A stretch of DNA of 64,000 bases from QNZT01 sp964573205 (GCA_964573205.1 CAZNIT010000012.1:10401-74400); one strand, 5' to 3'. Counted from the stretch's first letter, positions 33,226 to 43,268 are shown. Translations and numbers: made by a program. Notes: generated by a model from the sequence alone, not told the origin.

Positions 33226-35179
33226 CCTCTTTTAACCACTCCTTTACAACTCCTATGATTTTAGCGGAAGTTATATGGCTTTCTACGATCTCAACCTTCA
33301 CTTTCTCAAAAAGATCGACATCTTTGTCGATCAAAAAGACCCTAGCCCCTACCAAAAACCCCTCATCAAAATGTGCGATAACCGATCTCTCGACTTCCGT
33401 TATCGTACATAAATAACTCTCGCCTATATGCGCTTTGGCGTATCTGGCATATTTTCTATCCATAAAATCCCATGCGACTTTCGCGGCCTCCCTCTCGAGC
33501 TCACTAACTCGTACGGAAACTATATCGATATCTTTCAATATAAACTTCAAAAGTTTCGTATCGTTTCGTTTTACGGCTTTTAAAAGACGATGAACGATCA
33601 AATCGCTATATCGTCTGATAGGCGAAGTAAAATGCGTATAATGCTCAAAGCCCAATCCGAAATGCCCCAGACTTTCATGAGAATAAAGAGCCTGCTTTTG
33701 CGCACGAATGATCAATCTGTCAACCTCTTCTCTTACGCCTTTTTCATCGGCGTTTTTTTGCAATGACCGGATAAGATCGTAAATATTTTGACTCTTTTGA
33801 TCACTATATATCCCAATGATCGCAAGATCATCCAGCAACTCTTCGATCCTGGAAGATGAAGGTGCTTCATGAACTCGAAATATTCCGCTACCTAAAGCTT
33901 TCGCCGCCGCTTTATTGGCTAAAAGCATAGCATCTTCTATGAGCGCATGAGAGGGAGTTTCCCTCTCGACCTTTACATCGACGAGATTTTGGTTTTCATC
34001 GAGAGTCATTCTTACTTCGCTACTTCTAAATTCACATCCGTTTTCCAGCCTTTTTGCTCTAATCTTCGTCAAAAGTTTTTCAAGCGGAAGCAAAAAAGTT
34101 AAAATCTCGTCGTCTATCTCATCTTTATCCGAAAAATCACCTTCCAAAAAGAGATCGATTTTATCGTATGTATAGCGCCTTTTTGAGTGTATGACGCCTT
34201 CAATCAACTCCTCTTTCTTGCTTTCGCCACTTATGGGATCAATCGTTATCTTGTAAATGAAAGCCAGACGATCTTCATTCGGTTTCAAAGAACAAATATT
34301 TTCGCTAAGAGATCGAGGAAGCATAGGAACCGATTTATGAGGAAAATAGATCGTAAATCCGCGGTTTCTAGCCTCCGTATCGAGCGGACCGAACGCATTC
34401 ACATATTCGCTCACATCAGCTATAGCGACATACAGAGCCGACTCGTCAATATCGAAATAGACGGCATCATCGAAATCTTTCGCATCTGGAGGATCGATAG
34501 TGCAAAATGGAAGATGAGTTAAATCCAAACGATCCGGATACATCGACTTTTCAACTCTATCACCGTGACTTTTCGCCTCTCTCTCACACTCTTTCGGAAA
34601 TTCCTCCTTCTTGTTATATAGAGCCAAAGATATCTTTTCGTCGACTTTGGGATCGTCAAGAACACCCAATATATCCGTAATCGTCAAACCGTAATTATCG
34701 ATCTTCATAACTGTCGAGAGAGGAAGCTGTTTCAACGCTTTTTGTGAAACGGCGACATTCATAGCCAAATCGGTTTTAATATTTAAAACGACAATCCCCG
34801 AATCGACGGCTTTCGTATATCCGACGCTGGTTTCAAACTCCTTTTTCAAAACTTCCAAAACTTTGGCTTTAGGACGCCCACCTTTGGAAAAGAGTCTCTT
34901 TGCAAGAACGATATCACCCTTCGCCGCACCGTTTAAATCGTAAGACTCTATCAAAAGATCCTTATCTCTCTTCTTCCAAATAGACGATAGATAACCCGTC
35001 CCCTTTGAAGATACGTCCACCGTACCGAACCGATACTTCGAATCAAGCTTATAGACATCACCCTTTAATTTAACGGCTTTTATCAAAAAAAGCGAATCCA
35101 AAAGCTCTCTTTGATCCTTTGGAATATTCTTTTTCTCTATTCCGAAACTTAGTTTTTGTAAAAACTCTTTTAAATCCAC
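33218..35179 (-). CDS. rnr: Ribonuclease R / RNB-family exoribonuclease
   Basis: A 3'-to-5' exoribonuclease of the RNase II/R family. The 653-residue protein has an N-terminal cold-shock-like region, the RNB catalytic domain with the metal site CTIDPPDAKDFDDAVYFDID (aspartates within it), HKSVPMLPRSLSENICSL, and HFGLGFEHYTHFTSPIRRYSD as the RNA-binding segment (about residues 510-530). It ends in a short S1 domain (YARYAKAHIGESYLCTITEV). It is shorter than E. coli RNase R, as usual in this group. Confidence 0.94.
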   Translation of the reverse strand: MDLKEFLQKLSFGIEKKNIPKDQRELLDSLFLIKAVKLKGDVYKLDSKYRFGTVDVSSKGTGYLSSIWKKRDKDLLIESYDLNGAAKGDIVLAKRLFSKGGRPKAKVLEVLKKEFETSVGYTKAVDSGIVVLNIKTDLAMNVAVSQKALKQLPLSTVMKIDNYGLTITDILGVLDDPKVDEKISLALYNKKEEFPKECEREAKSHGDRVEKSMYPDRLDLTHLPFCTIDPPDAKDFDDAVYFDIDESALYVAIADVSEYVNAFGPLDTEARNRGFTIYFPHKSVPMLPRSLSENICSLKPNEDRLAFIYKITIDPISGESKKEELIEGVIHSKRRYTYDKIDLFLEGDFSDKDEIDDEILTFLLPLEKLLTKIRAKRLENGCEFRSSEVRMTLDENQNLVDVKVERETPSHALIEDAMLLANKAAAKALGSGIFRVHEAPSSSRIEELLDDLAIIGIYSDQKSQNIYDLIRSLQKNADEKGVREEVDRLIIRAQKQALYSHESLGHFGLGFEHYTHFTSPIRRYSDLIVHRLLKAVKRNDTKLLKFILKDIDIVSVRVSELEREAAKVAWDFMDRKYARYAKAHIGESYLCTITEVERSVIAHFDEGFLVGARVFLIDKDVDLFEKVKVEIVESHITSAKIIGVVKEWLKEDV

Positions 35180-35189
35180 AAATTATTTC

Positions 35190-35372
35190 TTAAAAAGGAA
35201 TCGCGCTGTCGGCCGCTTCGCCCACACCCGAAATCGTATCGCCGACTATATCGGGCGTAACGACATTTACAGCCGCACCGACCGCTTTAAAAGGAAGCGC
35301 CACGACCGAACCCACACCGCAACCGCCAAAAAGAAGCGCTGTCATCGCCAATAAAACAAATCTCTTTTTCAT
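35190..35372 (-). CDS. Small lipoprotein (60 residues)
   Basis: The protein has a lipoprotein signal (LLFGGCG, lipid cysteine 18) and a short hydrophobic/small-residue tail, AVGAAVNVVTPDIVGDTISG. Proteins of this size and pattern are widely found in Campylobacterota, annotated only as a lipoprotein family; function unknown. It lies 10 bases before rnr on the same strand. Confidence 0.8.
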   Translation of the reverse strand: MKKRFVLLAMTALLFGGCGVGSVVALPFKAVGAAVNVVTPDIVGDTISGVGEAADSAIPF

Positions 35373-35666
35373 TATCTCTCCTCATTATTTACTCTTAATA
35401 GTAGCATATCATGGTAAAAAAGAGTTGTAGATTAAAAATTACTCAAAATCGTAATTATGATGTTACAATTTTATACATTAAATTTCATGAAGTATATTTA
35501 ATTTTATAACTAAAATATTTCATTAATTAAATCATAATCTCTTAGCATTTTTCGATGCGACTATTTTCGGTATAAAAAAAAACGATTATGTCGATTTTAC
35601 CGTCCAAGTTCTCATTTGTATAGTATAATTTTACATCGATATTTCAAATTTTCCACAAGGTTTTTC
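35373..35666. promoter_or_regulatory. Divergent AT-rich region with subtilase promoter
   Basis: The 294-base spacer is very AT-rich. A plus-strand -10 TATAAT is at 35624-35629, 37 bases before the subtilase ATG. No gene or clear inverted repeat is seen in the rest. Confidence 0.45.
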
Positions 35667-37094
35667 ATGATCCTCAGACTATCCTTTTTCATGCTCGTTT
35701 TGACTTTGCCGCTTTTGAGCGACTTTTATATAAATGCGGGTAAAAAACAAAAACTCTATCCTTTGAAAGAGAGCAGATCGGTAAAACCAAACGACATACT
35801 CACCTATGTTGACGAAAACGGCAGAAAAATAGCTCTTTCAAGAGATATTATCGTCTGCTTCGAAAACAACCAAACACATATGAAAAATCGGCTTGCGGAG
35901 AAATACGATCTCACTTTAAAAAAACGGCTTTGCGAAACTATGTTCTTATACTCGGTAAAAAAGAGCGAAAAAACCCTTGAAACGGCAAATCGCATCTGCG
36001 AAGAAAAATATGTAAAATTCGCTCAACCCGACTTTTTGATAAAAAAGGAGAAAAGAACCGCCGATCCCTATTATGAATTTTTATGGCATCTGAAAAACAA
36101 CGAATACAAAGGCGCTGATATAAATGTGGAAGAAGCTTGGAAATATACTAAAGGAGAAGGTATAATTACGGCCGTTATAGACGAGGGAATAGACATAGAT
36201 CATAACGATTTGAGAGAAAATATCATCGGTTTCGCCAACTTCAACGATCCCAATTCCAACTACCCAACTTCAAAAAGCGGAAAATGGCACGGCACGGCCT
36301 GTGCCGGTCTTATGTGCGCAACGGAAAACGATACGGGTGTGGTCGGGGTCGCTCCCGGTTCAAAACTTTACGCCGTACGCTATTCGGATAATAAAATTTC
36401 CCAAGACATAGCGGCATTTGACTATTTGATGAAACAAGGCGTATCCGTTATCTCGAATAGTTGGGGATCTTACAGAAAGTTGGATTCGTATGATGAAATT
36501 TTTAAAACTTTAGCCCAAAAAGGCAGAAACGGTAAAGGTATCTTGATCTTTTTCGCATCCGGAAACGACGGCAGAAGTCTTGATGACGCCGGGATAAACG
36601 ACGAATCCGAATCAAAATATGTCGTTTCCATCGGCTCATCGACACATAAAGATACCATAGCTTCATACAGCAACTACGGAAGTTCTCTCGATTTTTTGGC
36701 ACCCGGCGGCATAATGTCCGGACAACTCGTAACTACTGACGCTATGGGAGAAAAAGGTTATACCGACTGGAATTATAACTTCAATTTTATCGGAACATCC
36801 GCTTCAGCGCCTATCGCTGCGGGCGTAGCCGCTTTGATACTATCCGTAAATCCCGATCTTACAAGAGACGAAGTGATAGAAATTTTGGCAAAAACCGCAA
36901 AAAAGATAGGCGATTATCCATATGTAAACGGAAAAAATATTCATGCCGGTTACGGCCGTATCGATGCCGGGAAAGCCGTAAAAATGGCAAAATACTATCA
37001 TATAAGACCCACTTCTTCAACCTCAGAAGTAGAAAATTTCGTACATACCATCTACCGCTTTGTTATGGAGTTTTCATCAAACCAAAATATATGA
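35667..37094 (+). CDS. Secreted S8-family (subtilisin-like) serine protease
   Basis: The start is the ATG at 35667, after an AAGG site and after the -10 box at 35624. A TTG at 35616 lies upstream of that box and is rejected. The 475-residue protein has a signal peptide (MILRLSFFMLVLTLPLLS), an inhibitor-like propeptide (about 40-130), and a peptidase domain with D172 (VIDEGIDIDH), H208 (KWHGTACAGL), the oxyanion Asn in FFASGNDGR, and S378 (GTSASAPIAAG). It is likely exported to the periplasm or medium, with self-processing of the propeptide. Substrate unknown. It stands alone. Confidence 0.92.
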   Translation: MILRLSFFMLVLTLPLLSDFYINAGKKQKLYPLKESRSVKPNDILTYVDENGRKIALSRDIIVCFENNQTHMKNRLAEKYDLTLKKRLCETMFLYSVKKSEKTLETANRICEEKYVKFAQPDFLIKKEKRTADPYYEFLWHLKNNEYKGADINVEEAWKYTKGEGIITAVIDEGIDIDHNDLRENIIGFANFNDPNSNYPTSKSGKWHGTACAGLMCATENDTGVVGVAPGSKLYAVRYSDNKISQDIAAFDYLMKQGVSVISNSWGSYRKLDSYDEIFKTLAQKGRNGKGILIFFASGNDGRSLDDAGINDESESKYVVSIGSSTHKDTIASYSNYGSSLDFLAPGGIMSGQLVTTDAMGEKGYTDWNYNFNFIGTSASAPIAAGVAALILSVNPDLTRDEVIEILAKTAKKIGDYPYVNGKNIHAGYGRIDAGKAVKMAKYYHIRPTSSTSEVENFVHTIYRFVMEFSSNQNI

Positions 37095-37148
37095 TTTCAT
37101 TTTCATTCTTTTTATAGTACTATTACTCATCAAAAGAGAAGGATTTGA

Positions 37149-38444
37149 ATGTTTAGATTCGCACCCTCTCCTACCGGAGATATGCATATAGGAAATCTTC
37201 GTGTCGCACTTTTTAATTACATATGTGCGAAACAGAAAAATGAAAAATTCGTTATACGTATCGAGGATACCGACACGCTAAGAAATATCGAAGGCAAAGA
37301 TAAAGAACTTCTCGATATTTTAAATCTTTTTGGTATCACTTACGATCAACTTTCGTATCAAAGTGAAAATCTGAAATTTCATAGACAGCTTGCCACTAAA
37401 CTTCTTATGGATAAAAAAGCGTTCGCCTGTTTTTGCACACCGCAAACTCTGGATCGAAAAAGAGAAGAGGCAAAAAAAAACGCAACCGCATACCGATACG
37501 ACGGAGTTTGTAAAAAACTAAGCGACGAAGAGGTCTTAAACAATGAAGCGCCGTTTGTCATCCGTATAGAAAGACCTCAAGATAATATCACTTTTTCGGA
37601 TATCATAAAAGGAGAGCTCACTTTCACACCCGAGAATATAGATGACTTTGTCATCATGAGAGTGGATAAAACTCCAACTTATAATTTCGCTTGCGCGATC
37701 GACGATATGATGAGCGATATCTCTATGGTCATAAGAGGAGAAGATCATGTCTCCAACACTCCGAAACAGATCCTTGTAAGAAATTATCTAGGATACGATA
37801 AAAATATAAAATACGCACATCTTCCGATCATACTAAATCAAGAGGGCAAAAAGATGAGTAAAAGAGACGACGCCTCAAGCGTTTCATGGCTTCTAAAGGA
37901 GGGATTTTTACCCTCCGCGATAAGCAACTATCTCATTTTAATCGGAAATAAAACTCCAAAAGAGATTTTCGTTCTGGAAGAAGCGATACAATGGTTCGAT
38001 CTCAAAAATATATCAAAAGCTCCTGTGAAATTCGATATAGACCGTCTCAAACATCTAAATCGAGAGCATATAAAAAAAACCGATTCGAAAACTCTCTCCT
38101 CTCTCATAGGCTATTTAAGTCAAGATCTGGGCGATCTGGCGAAACTTTATACCCAGGAGGCTAGTACATTAGAGGAGATAAAGTCAAAAATTGATAAAAT
38201 TTTTTCAAAGAAGTCTTGTGAAGAATTTCCTAAAGAGTTTGAAATACTAAAAAGTATTGCAAAAGATGCGCCATTTTTTAAAGATTTTAATGACTATAAA
38301 TCATATCTAAGTGAAAAAAGTTCACTAAAAGGTAAAAGATTATTCAAGCCTCTGCGGATTTTATTCACAGGCGAAAAAGATGGACCCAATTTAAGTGAAA
38401 TATATCCGTACATCAAAAATTATTTAGGAGAAATTATAAAATGA
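37149..38444 (+). CDS. gltX: Glutamate--tRNA ligase
   Basis: Charges tRNA with glutamate. The 431-residue class I synthetase has the HIGH-type motif FAPSPTGDMHIGNLRVALFN (4-23), VIRIEDTD, and KMSKRDD (the KMSKS counterpart). The group usually has two GltX paralogues, one acting on tRNA-Gln; which one this is cannot be told. It overlaps yggT by four bases (ATGA). Confidence 0.97.
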   Translation: MFRFAPSPTGDMHIGNLRVALFNYICAKQKNEKFVIRIEDTDTLRNIEGKDKELLDILNLFGITYDQLSYQSENLKFHRQLATKLLMDKKAFACFCTPQTLDRKREEAKKNATAYRYDGVCKKLSDEEVLNNEAPFVIRIERPQDNITFSDIIKGELTFTPENIDDFVIMRVDKTPTYNFACAIDDMMSDISMVIRGEDHVSNTPKQILVRNYLGYDKNIKYAHLPIILNQEGKKMSKRDDASSVSWLLKEGFLPSAISNYLILIGNKTPKEIFVLEEAIQWFDLKNISKAPVKFDIDRLKHLNREHIKKTDSKTLSSLIGYLSQDLGDLAKLYTQEASTLEEIKSKIDKIFSKKSCEEFPKEFEILKSIAKDAPFFKDFNDYKSYLSEKSSLKGKRLFKPLRILFTGEKDGPNLSEIYPYIKNYLGEIIK

Positions 38445-38737
38445 TCTTGGCAACTTTTATTCAAGCGATTGCTCAAATACTATCGATGGTCATTACGATC
38501 TACATTTGGGTGGTAATCATATCCGCTCTTTTAACTTGGGTCAATCCCGATCCGCACAATCCTATCGTTCAAATTTTAAATAGATTGACCGAACCTGTAT
38601 ATGCGTTTGTCAGACGATACATACCTACGACAATCGGAGGAATAGATCTTAGTCCCATCATCATTATATTGGCTCTTCAATTTTTGGATCTATTTTTAGT
38701 CAAGGTGTTGTTTAACCTAGCTAGAAGTTTATCGTAG
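38441..38737 (+). CDS. YggT family membrane protein
   Basis: The 98-residue protein has two hydrophobic segments joined by VNPDPHNPIVQILNRLTEPVY, the YggT signature. Family members affect cell-shape or osmotic tolerance in some bacteria; the mechanism is unclear. It is coupled to gltX by a four-base overlap and precedes slt by 24 bases. Confidence 0.92.
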   Translation: MILATFIQAIAQILSMVITIYIWVVIISALLTWVNPDPHNPIVQILNRLTEPVYAFVRRYIPTTIGGIDLSPIIIILALQFLDLFLVKVLFNLARSLS

Positions 38738-38761
38738 AAAATCGAGCAAAAAGAGCTTTGA

Positions 38762-40381
38762 ATGTATAAAATCCTCTTTTTGCTCTTTCTCTTGTTCCCA
38801 ACGCTTTACGCAAATAAGATCGAATTCGATTTTTTTCAAGACAAACCGGCGAGTCTAGTAAAAGACTTTTACATCAGTCGCTATCTCGATCAAAATATTA
38901 CGTCAAAACAGGCCGCTTCTCTACTTTGTCAAGTAAAAAACCTAAACTGGAAACTCTTTTATAAATTTGCGAATAAAATAGACGACTTTTCATTTAAAAG
39001 AGTCGCCTACTGCAAAAAATTGAAGCCTAAAGAGTATTACGGTAAAGATGCCGATTGCGTCAAGATAGGACTCTCAATCCATAAAGCGACGAAACTGGAA
39101 TCCTCTTTATTGAAAAATATCGCGGAAACGATCGATTATAGATACCCAAAAAACGCAAAATTGTATAAAATCATAGCCGATAGAGATTTTAAGAGCTTAT
39201 CCGCCGATGATTTTTTGACCGTTTTTAATCAAAGCGGTCAAAAATTTCAAAAACGATATTTCAACTATCCTCTCTCGGATAGACTATTAAACACACTTTC
39301 CACAAAAAGAGGATTTAACACTACGATCGACAAAATAGTACGAAACCCGAATCTTTTAACTCTGCAAAAGTCGATACTTAAATTCGACAGCTCGAAACTC
39401 AACGCAAACTCGAATTTTCTTTTAGCTCTTAACGCTTTAAGACAAAATAGAGAGGATATAGCGAAATGGTACCTGAAGCTCTCCTACAAAAAAGCCTACT
39501 CCAGATACGATAAAGATAAAGCGGCTTTTTGGCTCTATCTTATCTCAAGAGATAAAACCCTGCTACGAAAATTGATTAAAGATAGCAAAGAGATCAATAT
39601 CTATACTCTTTTTGCATATGAAAAACTCTCGAAAACTCCCAAAAACATCTATACATCCATAAATCCTAAACAAAAAGAGGCTCCCTTTGACATAACCGAT
39701 CCGTTTGTATGGCTTGATATAAAATCACGATTCAAAAATAAAAAATTCAAAAATTTTCAGAGTAAAAAAGAGGCGGCATTGAAGTTGAACTCCGATGATA
39801 CACAGCCTCATGTCGCAGCACTGATCTATAGATATAAAGATCATAAACATTATTATCTATTCTCATATCAAAAGTATATTAAAAATCTAAATCCGAAAAA
39901 ACAAGCTATGATTTTTGCTATTGCCAGACAAGAGAGCCGTTTCATTCCCACAGCTGTATCCTATTCGTACGCTTTGGGACTTATGCAGTTTATGCCTTAT
40001 GTCGCAAAAGCGATCGCGGATGAAGGAAATATGGAAAATTTCGAATACGAAGATATGTTCGATCCTAAAACAGCTCTAAAATTCGCGGATATTCATCTTG
40101 ACTTTCTACAAAAACGATTTTTTCATCCTCTTTTTATCGCTTATGCCTACAACGCTGGAGCCGGCTATACAAAAAGAGAGATATTAAACGTCAAACACTA
40201 TTTTAGAGATAGTGAATACGAACCGTTTTTAAGTATGGAACTACTCCCGAACGCTCAAGCTAGAGAGTATGGGAAAAAGGTACTTACAAATTATGTCATA
40301 TATTCGAAACTGCTCGATATAAAAGATGTTTCACTGTTGAAACTCTTAAAAAAACTTAGAAAAAAACATCTTCTTTATTGA
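38762..40381 (+). CDS. slt: Soluble lytic murein transglycosylase
   Basis: The 539-residue periplasmic enzyme cleaves peptidoglycan glycan strands. It has a signal peptide (about 1-18), a long alpha-helical superhelix (about 30-370) and a C-terminal SLT domain. In that domain IARQESRFIPTAVSYSYALG supplies the catalytic Glu, LMQFMPYVAKAIA is the second motif and AYNAGAGYTKR the third. It ends the gltX-yggT-slt run. Confidence 0.95.
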   Translation: MYKILFLLFLLFPTLYANKIEFDFFQDKPASLVKDFYISRYLDQNITSKQAASLLCQVKNLNWKLFYKFANKIDDFSFKRVAYCKKLKPKEYYGKDADCVKIGLSIHKATKLESSLLKNIAETIDYRYPKNAKLYKIIADRDFKSLSADDFLTVFNQSGQKFQKRYFNYPLSDRLLNTLSTKRGFNTTIDKIVRNPNLLTLQKSILKFDSSKLNANSNFLLALNALRQNREDIAKWYLKLSYKKAYSRYDKDKAAFWLYLISRDKTLLRKLIKDSKEINIYTLFAYEKLSKTPKNIYTSINPKQKEAPFDITDPFVWLDIKSRFKNKKFKNFQSKKEAALKLNSDDTQPHVAALIYRYKDHKHYYLFSYQKYIKNLNPKKQAMIFAIARQESRFIPTAVSYSYALGLMQFMPYVAKAIADEGNMENFEYEDMFDPKTALKFADIHLDFLQKRFFHPLFIAYAYNAGAGYTKREILNVKHYFRDSEYEPFLSMELLPNAQAREYGKKVLTNYVIYSKLLDIKDVSLLKLLKKLRKKHLLY

Positions 40382-40385
40382 TTAA

Positions 40386-40411
40386 GAAACTCCACCCTTT
40401 CAGGTGAAGTT
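40386..40411. terminator. Weak bidirectional terminator candidate
   Basis: AAACTCCACC and GGTGAAGTTT pair over nine of ten positions around a six-base loop, between the convergent slt and cytochrome genes. There is no good T-run on either strand. Confidence 0.4.
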
Positions 40412-40418
40412 TATGTGG

Positions 40419-41144
40419 CTACTTGGCTTTTTTAGCCGGTGTTTTGACAGTGGTATCCTGCCAAGGATTTATAACCGGAGCATATACCCAATCCGGTTGC
40501 GCTTGATAGTTCGGTACTAGATCGTTTTTAGGTATGGGACCTAGAGGTTTGATATATTTTGGAGTTTTATTTTGCGCTCTAACTTCACCCACAGGGAAAT
40601 ATCCGGCACCCGCTTGCTGATCCATAGAACTGAATACTTTCATATTTTGAGGATCTACTCCGGCACTTGCAAGATCGACTTTCGCAGAATGGCATACGGC
40701 ACAAAGTTTTTGTATGTTCGTAGCGCCTTTTCCAACATCGACTCTTAAATAAAGAGCGTTGGGATTTGAAGGATGAGGCTCATGACAACTGATACAATCC
40801 AGCTTTCCGTCTTTAAGAAGATTCGGCGGAACCGAAGCTATCTTTGAATTTGGAATTATTCCGATAGGGTGAGTGGTATGTAGGTGAATCGGTCTTATTC
40901 CTGCTCCTCCAAACTGCTCCAACTCATGACACCCAAGACATTTTGCTGCGGCAAGTCCTTCGAGAGACTGGCCGTTTACGGGATTTCTAAGCTGCGTATT
41001 TTTAACGGCAAAGATCTTGTTGTCAACCGCGAAGTGAGGACTGTGACATCCAAGACAATCAAGTCCGTCATGCGGTCCAAAGGCATATGACAAACTAGCG
41101 CACAGCGTAACGGCTAAGGCGTAAACTCCAAATTTATTCAACAT
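40419..41144 (-). CDS. Periplasmic tetraheme cytochrome c (cytochrome c3/doubled-CXXCH type)
   Basis: The 241-residue protein has a signal peptide (about 1-21) and four CXXCH heme sites: CLGCH at 30 and 69, CISCH at 117 and CAVCH at 148. Several extra His residues (HLHTTHP, HEPHPSNPNALYL) can serve as distal ligands, and CHEPHPS with the following leucines matches the doubled-CXXCH style. The Pro/Lys-rich tail (about 180-241) carries no heme. It is probably a periplasmic electron carrier; the partner is unknown. It is divergent from mqo, with inverted repeats between. Confidence 0.9.
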   Translation of the reverse strand: MLNKFGVYALAVTLCASLSYAFGPHDGLDCLGCHSPHFAVDNKIFAVKNTQLRNPVNGQSLEGLAAAKCLGCHELEQFGGAGIRPIHLHTTHPIGIIPNSKIASVPPNLLKDGKLDCISCHEPHPSNPNALYLRVDVGKGATNIQKLCAVCHSAKVDLASAGVDPQNMKVFSSMDQQAGAGYFPVGEVRAQNKTPKYIKPLGPIPKNDLVPNYQAQPDWVYAPVINPWQDTTVKTPAKKAK

Positions 41145-41242
41145 TCAGACTCCTCATATATAAGTTTTATTGATTTTAAACAAAGCTATTCTAACAATTT
41201 AAACAATAAAGTTAGCTTAAATCATTATAAATATATTTAAAT

Positions 41243-41316
41243 AGTTAAATACTAAAGATTATTTAACTGTTTTAAGCCTGAAATAACCTAAAGTTATTTC
41301 GTCAACTAACGATAAT
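41243..41316 (+). promoter_or_regulatory. Inverted repeats and promoter before mqo
   Basis: Two inverted repeats are visible: AGTTAAAT (41243) with ATTTAACT (41261), ten bases apart, and AAATAAC-CTAAA-GTTATTT (41281-41299). The second lies just upstream of a GATAAT -10 candidate (41311-41316), so it would overlap the -35 position. They look like operators for mqo or the divergent cytochrome. Confidence 0.5.
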
Positions 41317-41342
41317 ACCCAAAATCAATAAGGATTAAAGAA

Positions 41343-42686
41343 ATGAAAAAAGAGATCTTTTATGAAGTCGCCGTTATCGGAGGAGGAATCTCCGGAACCT
41401 CGCTACTTTACACTCTGTCGAACTATTCGAATATAAATTCCGTCGTACTACTTGAGAAATATGACGATATAGCGACTCTTAACTCAAACGGTTTAGGAAA
41501 CTCTCAAACGCTTCACTGCGGAGATATAGAGACAAATTACACTCTCGAAAAAGCGGCTAAGGTCAAAAAAACCGCCTCAATGGTCGAAAACTATACGAAG
41601 ATGTACGGATATGAGGATAAACATATCTTCAAATTTACGAAAATGGCGTTGGGAGTCGGAGACGAGGAAGTGAACTACATAAAAAAAAGATTTGAAAGTT
41701 TCAAAGAGTTATATCCCTATATGGAATTTTGGGACAAAAAAGCGCTCGGCGAACTTGAACCGATGCTAACATACGGAAGAAAAGAGAATATCGCGGCAAT
41801 GGGAGTAAAAGATAGATATACAGCCGTAAATTTCGGTGAACTCTCAAAGTCGTTTGTAGAAAATGCGAAAGATAGCGGTAAAAAAATAAGCGTATGTCTT
41901 AACGAAGAGGTATATCATATTGAAAAAAAGGGAACGAAATTTCTAATCTCTACGATGAAAGATAGATATTTTGCGGATTACGTTATCGTAAATGCCGGCG
42001 CCCATTCTCTATTACTTGCACACAAAATGGGGTATGGACTAAACTACTCTTGTCTCCCCATAGGAGGAAGTTTCTACTATACGAAAGAGAGGGTTTTAAA
42101 CTCGAAAGTATATACGGTTCAAAATCCGAAACTCCCGTTTGCGGCTATCCACGGCGATCCTGATATCGTTATGAATTCCAAGGTCAGATTCGGGCCTACC
42201 GCATTGGCTCTTCCGAAACTCGAGAGATATCACGGTTCTCATTTTATAGAATTTTTAAACTCTCTCAGTCCCGATGAAGATGTCTTAAAAGTCTTTTACG
42301 ATCTTTTAAAAGATAAAGATATCAGAGATTATATTCTTAAAAATTTCATGTACGAAATACCGGGAGTGCGAAAATCTCTATTTGCAAAAGAGGTGAGAAA
42401 GATTATCCCGGCGATCGAAGCCGACGACCTCATATATGCCGAAGGGGTAGGAGGCTTGAGACCGCAAGTAATCGATAAAAAGAGTCAAAAACTTCTGCTA
42501 GGAGAAGCGAAAATCGATACGAACGAAGGAATCGTATTTAACATGACGCCCTCACCAGGAGCTACGAGCTGTCTCGACAATGCCCGAAAAGACGCCCTTT
42601 TAGCTTGTAAATTCTTAGATAAAAGATTCGATCTGAAAAAATTCGAAGCCGATCTTGTAGATCAAAAAGAGGAGGCTTTTGCCTGA
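41343..42686 (+). CDS. mqo: FAD-dependent malate:quinone oxidoreductase-type enzyme
   Basis: Oxidises malate to oxaloacetate and passes electrons to the quinone pool at the membrane. The 447-residue protein has an N-terminal dinucleotide fold (VAVIGGGISGTSLLYTL), SNGLGNSQTLHCGDIE, and a C-terminal NMTPSPGATSCLDNA FAD contact. It resembles the Mqo of Helicobacter. Other FAD-linked hydroxyacid oxidases share this fold, so the substrate is not proven. Its end overlaps a convergent lipoprotein gene by 25 bases. Confidence 0.85.
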   Translation: MKKEIFYEVAVIGGGISGTSLLYTLSNYSNINSVVLLEKYDDIATLNSNGLGNSQTLHCGDIETNYTLEKAAKVKKTASMVENYTKMYGYEDKHIFKFTKMALGVGDEEVNYIKKRFESFKELYPYMEFWDKKALGELEPMLTYGRKENIAAMGVKDRYTAVNFGELSKSFVENAKDSGKKISVCLNEEVYHIEKKGTKFLISTMKDRYFADYVIVNAGAHSLLLAHKMGYGLNYSCLPIGGSFYYTKERVLNSKVYTVQNPKLPFAAIHGDPDIVMNSKVRFGPTALALPKLERYHGSHFIEFLNSLSPDEDVLKVFYDLLKDKDIRDYILKNFMYEIPGVRKSLFAKEVRKIIPAIEADDLIYAEGVGGLRPQVIDKKSQKLLLGEAKIDTNEGIVFNMTPSPGATSCLDNARKDALLACKFLDKRFDLKKFEADLVDQKEEAFA

Positions 42687-43162
42687 AAATCCATCGTCGC
42701 ACTTCCGAAGCGCTTGCTCTCAAGTATCATATGAAGTTCTTTGGAAGCCGGTTTTTCAAATCTCACCAGATAGTAATGCGACCACATATTTTTTATCGGC
42801 AAAAGTTTGATCAAGTCGTCGTTTTGTTTCAAAGGCTCGATCTTTTGAGGCAAATTACCGTTTAAGGTAAGTTTATATTCTTGATTGTATAGTCCTTGTT
42901 TTTTAGGATCCGACGAGTCTTCATCGATAAAAAAACTTATCAAAAATATAGAGTCGTCTTTTTTATCGTACTCTTTCAGCAGAGGATTTAAATATGTGGC
43001 GACTATCGTGGCTTTTATCTCAAGCGAATTGTATATTTGAGCTTTTTTAGTATATGAGAGAGCTTGTTGCTCCAGTACATCAGGAGAAAAAAAGCCGCTC
43101 TTGGTAGCACATCCGCTTAAGAGTAGAACCATACCCAGTAGTAGTACCGAAAGATTTTTCAT
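42662..43162 (-). CDS. Lipoprotein of unknown function
   Basis: The 166-residue protein has a clear lipobox (LLLSGCATKSG, lipid cysteine 18) and a soluble domain with EQQALSYTKKAQIYNSLEIKATIVATYLNP. No family is recognised. It stands alone, divergent from mobB, and its last 25 bases overlap the mqo end. Confidence 0.8.
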   Translation of the reverse strand: MKNLSVLLLGMVLLLSGCATKSGFFSPDVLEQQALSYTKKAQIYNSLEIKATIVATYLNPLLKEYDKKDDSIFLISFFIDEDSSDPKKQGLYNQEYKLTLNGNLPQKIEPLKQNDDLIKLLPIKNMWSHYYLVRFEKPASKELHMILESKRFGSATMDFQAKASSF

Positions 43163-43217
43163 ATTACTCCATTTTTAAACATTTTTCTATTTTACACTAA
43201 TGTAATTTAGAATTTGT

Positions 43218-43223
43218 TACAAT
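43218..43223 (+). promoter_or_regulatory. -10 box before mobB
   Basis: TACAAT ends 45 bases before the mobB ATG. The same spacer holds a TAAAAT -10 candidate for the divergent lipoprotein. Confidence 0.4.
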
Positions 43224-43268
43224 CTTACCGGAAACATTATATCTTCAATTAAAAACTTCTGGAGTTTT

